Positions 18,111 through 25,546 of a DNA stretch of 50,750 nucleotides are shown here, in pieces. Positions within the stretch are counted from its first letter, which is position 1. Each line of letters opens with the position of its first letter. Location of the stretch: positions 1 to 50,750 of the forward strand of contig NZ_AXWW01000017.1 of the NCBI RefSeq assembly GCF_000482865.1, in the 5' to 3' direction. The position numbers and the translations under genes are program-made. This DNA comes from Actinokineospora inagensis DSM 44258. Its GTDB lineage: Bacteria; Actinomycetota; Actinomycetes; Mycobacteriales; Pseudonocardiaceae. The notes below the pieces were generated by a model. It was not told the DNA's origin. It saw only the letters and a program-made list of their open reading frames with translations, and did not search any database.

Positions 18111-19705
18111 ATCCGGAAGACGCCGAAGCCGTCGGCGCCCTTGATCGGTCCGGAATGGACGGCCGACAACGCCATACCCAGCACGGTTCGGGTGTCTCGC
18201 GGGTCGATGATGCCATCGTCGTAGAGCATTCCGGACAGGAACATCGGCAATGACTCCGCCTCGATCTGGTTTTCCACCATGGCCCGCATCGCCGCGTCGT
18301 GTTCCTCGTTGTACGGCTGGCCGCGCTTTTCCGCACCCTGCCGCATGACGATCGAGAGCACACCGGCCAACTGCGCTGGCCCCATCACCGCCGATTTCGC
18401 GCTGGGCCAGGCGAACAGGAACCTCGGGTCGTACGCGCGGCCGCACATCCCGTAGTGCCCCGCCCCGTACGAGGCGCCGACCAGGACCGAGATGTGCGGC
18501 ACCGCTGAGTTCGACACCGCGTTGATCATCATCGCGCCGTGTTTGATGATGCCACCCTGCTCGTATTCCTTGCCGACCATGTAGCCGGTTGTGTTGTGCA
18601 GGAACAACAGCGGAGTGTCGGTCTGGTTGGCCAACTGGATGAACTGGGTCGCCTTCTGCGCTTCCTGGCTGAAGATGACCCCGCGCGCATTGGCCAGGAT
18701 ACCAACCGGATAGCCGTGGATCTGTGCCCACCCGGTCACCAAACTGGTGCCGTACAACGGTTTGAACTCGTCGAACGCCGACCCGTCCGCCACCCGTGCG
18801 ATGATCTCCCTCGGGTCGAACGGCGTTTTCAGGTCGCCGGGGACGATGCCCAGCAGGTCTTCCGGGTCGTGGTCGGGCTCGGCGTAATCGTCCGCCGGTG
18901 GCGGCCCCAGTTTCTGCCAGTTGAGCCGGCCCACGATCCGACGCCCGAGCCGAATCGCGTCCCGCTCGTCTTCGGCCAGGTAGTCGGCGAGGCCCGAGGT
19001 GCGGGCGTGCATCTCCGCGCCACCCAGTTCCTCGTCGTCCGCCTCTTCCCCGGTGGCCATCTTCACCAGCGGCGGCCCGCCCAGGAACACCTTGGCGCGG
19101 TTCTTCACCATCACCACGTGGTCCGACATCCCCGGCAGGTACGCGCCCCCCGCCGTCGAGTTCCCGAACACCACCGCCACCGTCGGAATTCCCGCCGCCG
19201 ACGCCCGCGTCAAATCCCGGAACGTCCGCCCCCCGGGTATGAAAATCTCCTTCTGCGTCGGCAAATCCGCCCCACCCGACTCCACCAGGTTGATCGTCGG
19301 CAACCGGTTCCGCGCCGCGATCTCCGCCGCCCGAAACCCCTTCCGCATCCCCCACGGATTGATCGCCCCACCCTTGACCGTCGGATCACTGGCGCTGATC
19401 ACGCATTCGACACCGGCCACCACCCCAATCCCGGTGACCAGGCTCCCGCCGACCCGGTACTCCGACCCCCACCCCGCCAACCCCGACAACTCCAGAAACG
19501 GCGAATCCGCGTCAACCAGGAGCTCAACCCGCTCCCGCGCCAACAACTTCCCCCGCCCGCGATGCCGCTCGACGTATTTCTCGCCACCCCCCGCGACGGC
19601 CTTCGCGTGCTCCGCGTCCAGCTCCGCCACCTTCGCCAGCATGCTGTCCCGGTTGCCCCGAAACTCAGCCCCACCGGTGTCGACAGCCGATCGCAGTCCC
19701 GTCAC
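18107..19705 (-). CDS. Acyl-CoA carboxylase beta subunit (carboxyltransferase)
   Basis: 532 residues from GTG 19705. Typical carboxyltransferase features: YVERHRGRGKLLARERVELL, LPTINLVESGGADLP, the oxyanion-forming glycines in FGNSTAGGAYLPGMSDH, LHNTTGYMVGKEYEQGGIIKHG, and YGAGHYGMCGRAYDPRFLFAWPSA. The AGHYGMCGRAYDP stretch is characteristic of the methylcrotonyl/geranyl-CoA type rather than the propionyl type. An open frame extends upstream, but GTG 19705 has a GGTGGGGG ribosome site and lies 32 bp after the palindromic operator. First gene of a four-gene operon ending with the TetR gene. Confidence 0.95.
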   Translation of the reverse strand: MTGLRSAVDTGGAEFRGNRDSMLAKVAELDAEHAKAVAGGGEKYVERHRGRGKLLARERVELLVDADSPFLELSGLAGWGSEYRVGGSLVTGIGVVAGVECVISASDPTVKGGAINPWGMRKGFRAAEIAARNRLPTINLVESGGADLPTQKEIFIPGGRTFRDLTRASAAGIPTVAVVFGNSTAGGAYLPGMSDHVVMVKNRAKVFLGGPPLVKMATGEEADDEELGGAEMHARTSGLADYLAEDERDAIRLGRRIVGRLNWQKLGPPPADDYAEPDHDPEDLLGIVPGDLKTPFDPREIIARVADGSAFDEFKPLYGTSLVTGWAQIHGYPVGILANARGVIFSQEAQKATQFIQLANQTDTPLLFLHNTTGYMVGKEYEQGGIIKHGAMMINAVSNSAVPHISVLVGASYGAGHYGMCGRAYDPRFLFAWPSAKSAVMGPAQLAGVLSIVMRQGAEKRGQPYNEEHDAAMRAMVENQIEAESLPMFLSGMLYDDGIIDPRDTRTVLGMALSAVHSGPIKGADGFGVFRM

Positions 19706-19736
19706 ACCCCCACCGTCGCACGCACTACCGCACTTT

Positions 19737-19754
19737 TCAAGCATGCACGCTTGA
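19737..19754. promoter_or_regulatory. Operator palindrome, promoter of the carboxylase operon
   Basis: TCAAGCATGCACGCTTGA: arms TCAAGC and GCTTGA, 6-bp spacer, flanked by TT on the left and TTGTTTC on the right. The same palindrome and flanks occur at 23618-23635. It lies 32 bp upstream of the carboxylase beta start. Best candidate for the binding site of the TetR protein at 14469-15044. Confidence 0.7.
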
Positions 19755-19861
19755 TTGTTTCTCCCGCCACCCCACCCCCCACCAGACACGCCGCCGCCCC
19801 ACCCACCCGCCCCGATCCACCACCCCAGCTATTGACATCTCCCCATCCGCCCCCAGACAGG

Positions 19862-19968
19862 ACCCCACCCACCCGGGGCCCGGGGCCCCATTCCTGAACC
19901 TAGCGCAACCCGCGACCTGTCAAGAGCCTCAGCGAAAACCTGGGGACAACCGCGCCGCATGTGGATAA
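19862..19968. repeat. Composite intergenic repeat: GC-rich element plus DnaA-box-like pair (copy 1)
   Basis: A ~65-bp GC-rich stretch with CCCACCCACCCGGGG, ATTCCTGAA and CTGTCAAGAG (ending 19926) is followed after 14 nt by TGGGGACAA (19941) and TGTGGATAA (19960), starts 19 bp apart. TGTGGATAA is the exact complement of the E. coli DnaA box. A second copy with the same order and near-identical spacing is at 31253-31361. Non-coding, between two minus-strand operons. Confidence 0.65.
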
Positions 19969-20051
19969 CTCGTGTCGATCCGCCGTCTGGCGGAGCAGTG
20001 CGCCAAGGGGCAGCCACCTGCGGTCGGCCAAGTCGCGCACCCGGCAGCTCG

Positions 20052-21185
20052 TCAGGCGTAGCCGAGGCGTTTGGCGGCGAGGAGGGTCATGATCTCTGTT
20101 GTGCCGCCGCCGATGGCCAGGAGGCGCATGTCGCGGTAGTGGCGTTCTACTTCGGACTCGCGCATGTAGCCTGTGCCGCCGTGGAGTTGGACGGCTTCGC
20201 GGACGACCCATTCGCCTGCTTCTACGGCGGTGTTCTTGGCGAAGCAGACTTGGGCGATGACGTCCTCGCCCGCTACGTGGCGGGTGGCGGTTTCGCGGGT
20301 GTAGGCGCGGGCGACGTCGATGCGGCGGGTCATTTCGGTGAGGGTGACCTGCACGGATTGACGGGAGATGAGTGGGCGGCCGAAGGTGGACCGGGTTCGG
20401 CACCAGTCCAGGGTCAGGTCGAGGGCGCGTTGGGCGGCCGCGTAGGCCTGGACGGCCAGGGTGAGGCGTTCGGCGACGAAGTTCTGGGCGATGTGGGCGA
20501 AGCCGGTGTTCTCGGCGCCGACCAGGTTTCGCACGGGAACCCGACAGTCGACAAAGGACAGTTCGGCGGTGTCCGAGCACCGCCAGCCCATCTTGTCGAA
20601 GCGGCGGCCGACACTGAATCCGGGCGTGCCCTTTTCGATGACCAGAAGAGATATGCCGTGGGCGCCCGGGTCACCGGTTCGGACAGCAGTGGTGACGAAG
20701 TCGGCGCGGGCGCCGGAAGTGATGAAAGTCTTGGTGCCGTTGACAAGGTAACAGTCACCTTCGCGGCGGGCGGTAGTCCGAATACCGGCGACGTCCGAAC
20801 CGCCCTCGGGTTCGGTGATGGCCAGGGCGCCGATCATCTCCCCGGCCAGGGTGGGGCGCACCCAGCGGTCGAGTTGGCAGGCGGCGACCAGGTGCGGCAC
20901 GGCGATTCCGCAGGTGAACAAGCCCGCGATGAGGCCGCCGGAAGCACCGGCGTAGTGCATTTCCTCGACGATGACCATGGCGTCGATGAGGTTGCCACCC
21001 TCGCCGCCTGCCTCAACCGGAAAGGCGGCACCGAGGAGACCGAGTCGGGCCGCTTTTCGGTGCAGGGAAAGGGGTAATTCACCGGCGGATTCCCAGTCGT
21101 CCAGATGGGGGAGGACTTCGGCGGCCATGAATCGGCGGACGGTGGCACGTAGTTCGCGGCGTTCGGGAGTGTCGAACGGGTTCAC
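20052..21185 (-). CDS. Acyl-CoA dehydrogenase (second copy in cluster)
   Basis: 377 residues from GTG 21185, which overlaps the stop of the AtuA-like gene by GTGA. Shows ALAITEPEGGSDVAGIRTTA, LVNGTKTFITSGARADF, and the C-terminal VQLHGGTGYMRESEVERHYRD with the ARG/GGTG FAD-adenine region; this end resembles the citronellyl/long-chain branched group. The long open frame upstream is shadow of the AtuA gene. It closes the three-gene operon TIGR03084 - AtuA - dehydrogenase, and probably works with the carboxylase operon downstream. Confidence 0.94.
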   Translation of the reverse strand: MNPFDTPERRELRATVRRFMAAEVLPHLDDWESAGELPLSLHRKAARLGLLGAAFPVEAGGEGGNLIDAMVIVEEMHYAGASGGLIAGLFTCGIAVPHLVAACQLDRWVRPTLAGEMIGALAITEPEGGSDVAGIRTTARREGDCYLVNGTKTFITSGARADFVTTAVRTGDPGAHGISLLVIEKGTPGFSVGRRFDKMGWRCSDTAELSFVDCRVPVRNLVGAENTGFAHIAQNFVAERLTLAVQAYAAAQRALDLTLDWCRTRSTFGRPLISRQSVQVTLTEMTRRIDVARAYTRETATRHVAGEDVIAQVCFAKNTAVEAGEWVVREAVQLHGGTGYMRESEVERHYRDMRLLAIGGGTTEIMTLLAAKRLGYA

Positions 21186-22816
21186 AGGAACACCTCCGGA
21201 ATGTCCGCGTGCCGGGCGCGTAGCCATTCGCCGAGGGCCTTGGCCTGTGGGTCGAATCGGGTCGCGGCGGCCACTCCGGCGCCGAGCAGGCCGTGGACCA
21301 CGAAGTTCACGGCGCGCAGGTTGGGCAGCGGGTGTCGTTCGACCGGCAGGTCGGCGGTCTCGGGGAGCAGGTCGCGGAGCCGGTCGACGGTGAGTTCGCC
21401 GATGAGCCACGGGTAGGCGGCCGGGTCGCGGACCCAGACGCCGAGGTTGGCGTCGCCGCCCTTGTCGCCGGATCGGGCACCGATTACCGAGCCGAGCGGA
21501 AGTCGTTTCGTGGCACCGAATTTCGCCGATTCGACGGAGATCACCCGGGGTGCGACCGGGGCGCCCGCCGTCCACGGGATCGGTTCGCGGGTGCCATCCG
21601 GAAGAACGGCGACGTGCTCGACGACCGACGGGTCGACGTATTCCGGGCGGTAGACGCCAACGGGAGTTCCGTCGGACGGCGGGGCAGTCAGGGTGAACCC
21701 GGGATAGCTGGCGAGGGCCAACTCGACTGTCGCGCGGGAAAAGGCTTTGGCGACGGCCGGATCGGACGTCTTGACGGTGGCGTGCAGGAGCGCGCTGGCG
21801 GTTTCCTCCGTATCGGCGTCTTCGTGTTCGGTTCGAGCGAGTGTCCAGGTAATCCCGTCGAAGCCCAGTTGCCGTTTTACCAGATCGGCTTTGCGTTCGA
21901 TATCGAGTCCACAGAGGACAAAGGTGGCGCTGTTGCGGAAACCGGCGAGGGTGTTGACGCAGACTTTGATGGTCTCCGGCGGCGGTCCGCCCCGAACTCC
22001 GCTGATCCGCACCCGATTCGGGCCATCGTCGGTAAGAGCGATCGTGTCGAACTGGGTGGTGACGTCCGGACCGAGGTAATCCGCGCCTTGGATCTCATAC
22101 AACAGTTGCGCTGTAACGGTTTCCCGGGTTACCGCGCCACCGGTCCCGTCGTGCTTGGTGATGACCGACGAACCGTCCTCATAGACCTCGGCTATCGGAA
22201 ATCCCGGTCGTTGAGCGTCGATCTCGCCGAAGAACGAGAAGTTGCCGCCGGTGGCCTGCGTGCCGCACTCGATGACGTGCCCGGCGACAGTCGCGCTCGC
22301 GAGCTGGTCGAAATCCGTTGGCCGCCAACCGAAATGCGCGGCGGCCGGGCCGACGGCCAAAGACGCGTCGGTCACCCGACCCGTGACGACAATATCGGCC
22401 CCGGCGCGAAGACAAGCCGCGATCCCCCACGCGCCGAGGTAGGCGTTCGCCGTGAGCGCGCCGTCGAAACCGCGGCCGAGCAGGTCGTCGCCGGAAACAC
22501 AGGCGACCTTGAGGTCAATTCCCCGCGAAGACGCCAAGTCGCGAATCTTGTCGGCGAGACCGGCCGGGTTCAGGCCGCCCGCGTTGGTGACGATCTTGAC
22601 GCCCCGGGCCGCGTCCAGCGACTGGTCCAGTTGCCGCAGGAAGGTTTTCGCGTAACCCGCCGCCGGGTCCGCCAGCCGTTGTCGGCCCAGGATCAGCATG
22701 GTCAACTCGGCCAGGTAGTCGCCGGTGAGGACGTCAAGGTCGCCGCCGGTCAGCATCTCGTGGACGGCCTCGAACCGGTCACCGTAGAACCCCGACGCGT
22801 TGCCGATGCGGATCAT
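21182..22816 (-). CDS. atuA: Acyclic terpene utilisation AtuA-like protein (DUF1446)
   Basis: 544 residues. N-terminal DUF1446 domain with IRIGNASGFYGDRFEAV, GDYLAELTMLILGRQR, KIVTNAGGLNPAGL and GADIVVTGRVTDASL. The C-terminal part (about 445-544) contains LGSVIGARSGDKGGDANLGV, typical of AtuA proteins. AtuA is needed for citronellol/geraniol catabolism in Pseudomonas, but its reaction is not firmly known. ATG 22816 overlaps the previous gene stop by ATGA. The combination with a carboxylase, two acyl-CoA dehydrogenases and a TetR gene parallels the atu cluster, although no AtuE-like hydratase is here. Confidence 0.9.
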   Translation of the reverse strand: MIRIGNASGFYGDRFEAVHEMLTGGDLDVLTGDYLAELTMLILGRQRLADPAAGYAKTFLRQLDQSLDAARGVKIVTNAGGLNPAGLADKIRDLASSRGIDLKVACVSGDDLLGRGFDGALTANAYLGAWGIAACLRAGADIVVTGRVTDASLAVGPAAAHFGWRPTDFDQLASATVAGHVIECGTQATGGNFSFFGEIDAQRPGFPIAEVYEDGSSVITKHDGTGGAVTRETVTAQLLYEIQGADYLGPDVTTQFDTIALTDDGPNRVRISGVRGGPPPETIKVCVNTLAGFRNSATFVLCGLDIERKADLVKRQLGFDGITWTLARTEHEDADTEETASALLHATVKTSDPAVAKAFSRATVELALASYPGFTLTAPPSDGTPVGVYRPEYVDPSVVEHVAVLPDGTREPIPWTAGAPVAPRVISVESAKFGATKRLPLGSVIGARSGDKGGDANLGVWVRDPAAYPWLIGELTVDRLRDLLPETADLPVERHPLPNLRAVNFVVHGLLGAGVAAATRFDPQAKALGEWLRARHADIPEVFL

Positions 22817-23586
22817 GACCTGGCGCGCCCCACCCCGGGCGGACCGGCGAACGCCTGCGCGATCCTCAACCAGTCGGCCGCTTCCGCGCCGACGGCGATG
22901 AGGGCCGTGTCGTCCCGGTGCACGCGTTGGGTGACCAGGCGGCAGAAGTCCAGCGCGTCCCCGGTCACCCGCTGCCCCGCGTCGACCGGTCCCCATGTCC
23001 ACAGCTCGCCGCCGGGCGCCCGCAACTCGATGCGGAACTCGCGGGCCGGGACCGGTAGTTCCCTTATCAGGTATGCGAAATCTCTTGTCCTTACCCCCAG
23101 ATGGGCGACATGCCGCAACCGAGCAGTGGGCACACGCACTACGCCGAGCGCGTCCGCGACATCGCCCGCGTGCGCCCAGGTCTCCATGATCCGCGCGGTC
23201 GCCATCGATGCCGGGTTCATCGGCGGGCCGTACCAGGGCAGCTTGCCGTCGGCCCACGCCAGCGCGTCCGCCAACGACGTCCGCAGGGTCCGCCAGCGGC
23301 TCAGGAGGGCGTCCGGGGCGAGTCGCGCACCCTCGTCAGCCCCTCGGTCCACGAATCCACCTGGATCGGTGATGGCGGCCACGGCGGCGGTGAACCTGTC
23401 CGGATGGGTCGCGGCGAGCAGCGCCTGTTCATCGGTCCAGGCGAGGTGGGCGATCTGGTGCGCGACGGTCCACCCCGGGGCCGGGGTCGGACGCCGCCAC
23501 TCGTCCGGCGGCAGGGCGGTGACCAGGGCGTCCAGTTCGGCGCCCTCCGCTTCGAGGTCGGTGAGCAGCGCGGACAGATCGATCAC
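22813..23586 (-). CDS. TIGR03084-family (DinB/maleylpyruvate-isomerase-like) metal-binding protein
   Basis: 257 residues from GTG 23586, preceded by GGTGGGAGGG. The N-terminal four-helix domain has WRRPTPAPGWTVAHQIAHLAWTDE, a DinB/mycothiol-dependent isomerase pattern with a putative metal-binding His, then a second His in ETWAHAGDVADALG; the rest is a TIGR03084-specific extension. The biochemical role is unknown. It is the first gene of the operon with AtuA and an acyl-CoA dehydrogenase, and its promoter carries the shared palindrome. Confidence 0.85.
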   Translation of the reverse strand: MIDLSALLTDLEAEGAELDALVTALPPDEWRRPTPAPGWTVAHQIAHLAWTDEQALLAATHPDRFTAAVAAITDPGGFVDRGADEGARLAPDALLSRWRTLRTSLADALAWADGKLPWYGPPMNPASMATARIMETWAHAGDVADALGVVRVPTARLRHVAHLGVRTRDFAYLIRELPVPAREFRIELRAPGGELWTWGPVDAGQRVTGDALDFCRLVTQRVHRDDTALIAVGAEAADWLRIAQAFAGPPGVGRARS

Positions 23587-23617
23587 CCTCCCACCGTGGC
23601 ACGGGCCTGGCGGAGTT

Positions 23618-23635
23618 TCAAGCAGTCATGCTTGA
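23618..23635. promoter_or_regulatory. Operator palindrome, promoter of the atuA operon
   Basis: TCAAGCAGTCATGCTTGA: arms of seven bases (TCAAGCA/TGCTTGA), 4-bp spacer, with TT before and TTGTTTC after, the same as at 19737-19754. It lies 32 bp upstream of the start at 23586, again the same distance as at the other site, supporting a common repressor. Confidence 0.7.
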
Positions 23636-23720
23636 TTGTTTCTGGCCTCGATCGGGTCACCGCGTCGGCTGTTCGCCTCCCCGATGGCGAACCGTCATCC
23701 GGTGTCGCCAGGATGGCGGT

Positions 23721-24197
23721 ATGACGGTGCGGGAGGCCAGGCGGGCCGAGCGGGGTGAGCGGTTCGCGGCCGCGATGGCGGCGATCGTGCGGCGGCTGCC
23801 GTTCGGGCTGTCCAGGATCGTGCCGCCAAGCCTGCTCGGGTTCGCGGTCATCAACGGGTTCACGTTCTCGGTTGACCTAACGCTGCTGACCATCATGCGC
23901 AGCGGCTTTAAGTGGCCGTTGCCGGTAAGCATCACCATCGCCTACATCTGCGCGTTCGGTTTGAGCTTCGTGTTGAACCGGGCGTTCAACTTCCGCTCAC
24001 ACGCGGATGTGGGGCCGCAGGTCGGCCGGTACGTGCTCGTGGTGGTGGTGAACTACCTGGTGTGGATCCTCGGTGTCGGCAGCGGGCTCGCCGCGCTGGG
24101 CGTGGACTACCACGTCTCCCGGATCGTGGCAGGGCTCTGCGAGGCCGTTTACATGTACGTGTGCATGCGCTGGGTCGTGTTCCGCGACCGTGGTTAG
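23721..24197 (+). CDS. GtrA-family membrane protein
   Basis: 158 residues. Four hydrophobic segments: LLGFAVINGFTFSVDLTLLT, VSITIAYICAFGLSFVLN, YVLVVVVNYLVWILGVGSG and the C-terminal IVAGLCEAVYMYVCMRWVVF. The NRAFNFRS motif after helix 2 and the final WVVFRD are typical of GtrA proteins, which help move polyprenyl-linked sugars across the membrane. It stands alone, convergent with the siderophore operon (4-bp overlap of ends). Partner glycosyltransferase not in the window. Confidence 0.9.
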   Translation: MTVREARRAERGERFAAAMAAIVRRLPFGLSRIVPPSLLGFAVINGFTFSVDLTLLTIMRSGFKWPLPVSITIAYICAFGLSFVLNRAFNFRSHADVGPQVGRYVLVVVVNYLVWILGVGSGLAALGVDYHVSRIVAGLCEAVYMYVCMRWVVFRDRG

Positions 24198-25546
24198 GCG
24201 CGCAAGTCTCCCCGTGCGCGGTGCCAACCGCTGACAGCGTCCATACCGGCGTCCAACTCCTCCCCCAGCATCGCGAGCCGGTGGTCGACGACGGCCTGTC
24301 CGAGCAGTGACACCGCGAGCTTCGATGACGCCAACCGCTGCTGCGCCTCCCAGGGTGTACGGGCGAGGTCGCCGACGAGCTTGTTCTCCGCAGGTGGGTC
24401 CAAGCGGTCCTCAACACCCGAGAGCCCTGCCGCCATCAACGCCGCGACGACGGTATGCACCTGGGCATCCGCACCGGCGAACCGGACCTCTATGCGCAGC
24501 GACTGACCGTGCCCGGCGAGCCTCACTGCGGCGGTACGGTCATCCACCGCCCACCGCAGAGTTCGCGGCGAGAACGGTGAGGTGCGCAACCGCACGTAAG
24601 AGTTCCAGGTGGGCGCCCAGAACGCCGTGAGGTCCGGCGCTGCCCTCAACACACCCGCCAAGAAGTGCCCGAACAGCGTGGACATCTGATGGGGCCGAGC
24701 ACCTGCGGCAAGCGAGACACCAGAAGGGTCCGACAGGGACAAGTGCACGTGACAAGACCCACCGGTCGCCGTTGACTCTGCCGCGAGATAGCCCGCGCGC
24801 ACTCCCGCAGCAGCAGCGACCCGGCGAATCACCATCTGGTGCACCATCGCGTCGTCACAAGAAGCAAGAGCGTCCCGGTGGCGCTGCACGATCTCGTACT
24901 GACCCGGATGACACTCCCCCCGAGCCGACTCGACGCCCAACCCCAAGGAATCCAGGGCCGATCGCACCTCGGCCAGCACCGGCCGCAACGGTGACAAACC
25001 GCCCACCGCGTAGTCCAGGCCACCACCGGTCAGCGGGGTGCCGTCCGCCGAGGTGAAGGTGACCTCGTGCTCGACGCCGACCGACGGCACCAGGCCCAGC
25101 TTCTCCGCGGCCACCAACTGGTCCCGCAGCGTCGTGCGCGGCGCCTCCGGGACCGGCCTACCGTCCGGCCACTCGACATCGCACACAACCAGCCACGCGT
25201 CCGGGCCATCCGGCACCAGGGTCGCCAGGTCGGGCCGAATCCGCAGGTCGCCGTAGCCGCCGAGGAACTGGTCGACGGCGGGCGCGTTCACCGCCTCCCG
25301 CTCCGGGTTCCAACCGAACACGTACGCGCACATGCCGTACCCGTTGCCCAGCACCGTGTCCACGAAGAACTCGGCCGACAACTCGACGGCCGCGAACCGG
25401 GCGTGCGGGTCCGGCACCAGGCAGACAACCCGCCGCACGGCACCCGAGGCCACGGCGACGCGCAGCACCCCGGACAGCGCGGAGGCGGCCTGCGCGCGTT
25501 CGGCCAGGGTCCGGGAGCCGACCGGGCGGCGGTGGTCGACGCTCAC
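24194..25546 (-). CDS. Glutamine-synthetase-like ligase in the siderophore operon
   Basis: 450 residues of the glutamine synthetase fold. Catalytic signature residues appear intact: metal-binding pair in GVEHEV (Glu159, Glu161), ECHPGQYE (Glu211, Glu218), GGSCHVH (His266), NSYVRL (Arg319) and LRIEVR (Glu353, Arg355). The adenylylation tyrosine region of true GlnA is absent. GS-fold ligases phosphorylate a gamma-carboxyl group and join it to an amine; actinobacterial GlnA3-type members act on polyamines. GTG 25546 overlaps the IucA/IucC stop (GTGA), so it is made with the siderophore enzymes. I infer a role as an amide- or hydroxamate-forming ligase; the operon has no acyltransferase. True ammonium assimilation is unlikely. 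Confidence 0.88.
   Translation of the reverse strand: MSVDHRRPVGSRTLAERAQAASALSGVLRVAVASGAVRRVVCLVPDPHARFAAVELSAEFFVDTVLGNGYGMCAYVFGWNPEREAVNAPAVDQFLGGYGDLRIRPDLATLVPDGPDAWLVVCDVEWPDGRPVPEAPRTTLRDQLVAAEKLGLVPSVGVEHEVTFTSADGTPLTGGGLDYAVGGLSPLRPVLAEVRSALDSLGLGVESARGECHPGQYEIVQRHRDALASCDDAMVHQMVIRRVAAAAGVRAGYLAAESTATGGSCHVHLSLSDPSGVSLAAGARPHQMSTLFGHFLAGVLRAAPDLTAFWAPTWNSYVRLRTSPFSPRTLRWAVDDRTAAVRLAGHGQSLRIEVRFAGADAQVHTVVAALMAAGLSGVEDRLDPPAENKLVGDLARTPWEAQQRLASSKLAVSLLGQAVVDHRLAMLGEELDAGMDAVSGWHRARGDLRA

Noticed and set aside
18111-19355. N-terminal extension of the carboxylase alpha subunit (total 1050 codons)
   Set aside because: It overlaps the carboxylase beta gene in another frame and has no domain; the biotin carboxylase fold starts right at GTG 18110.
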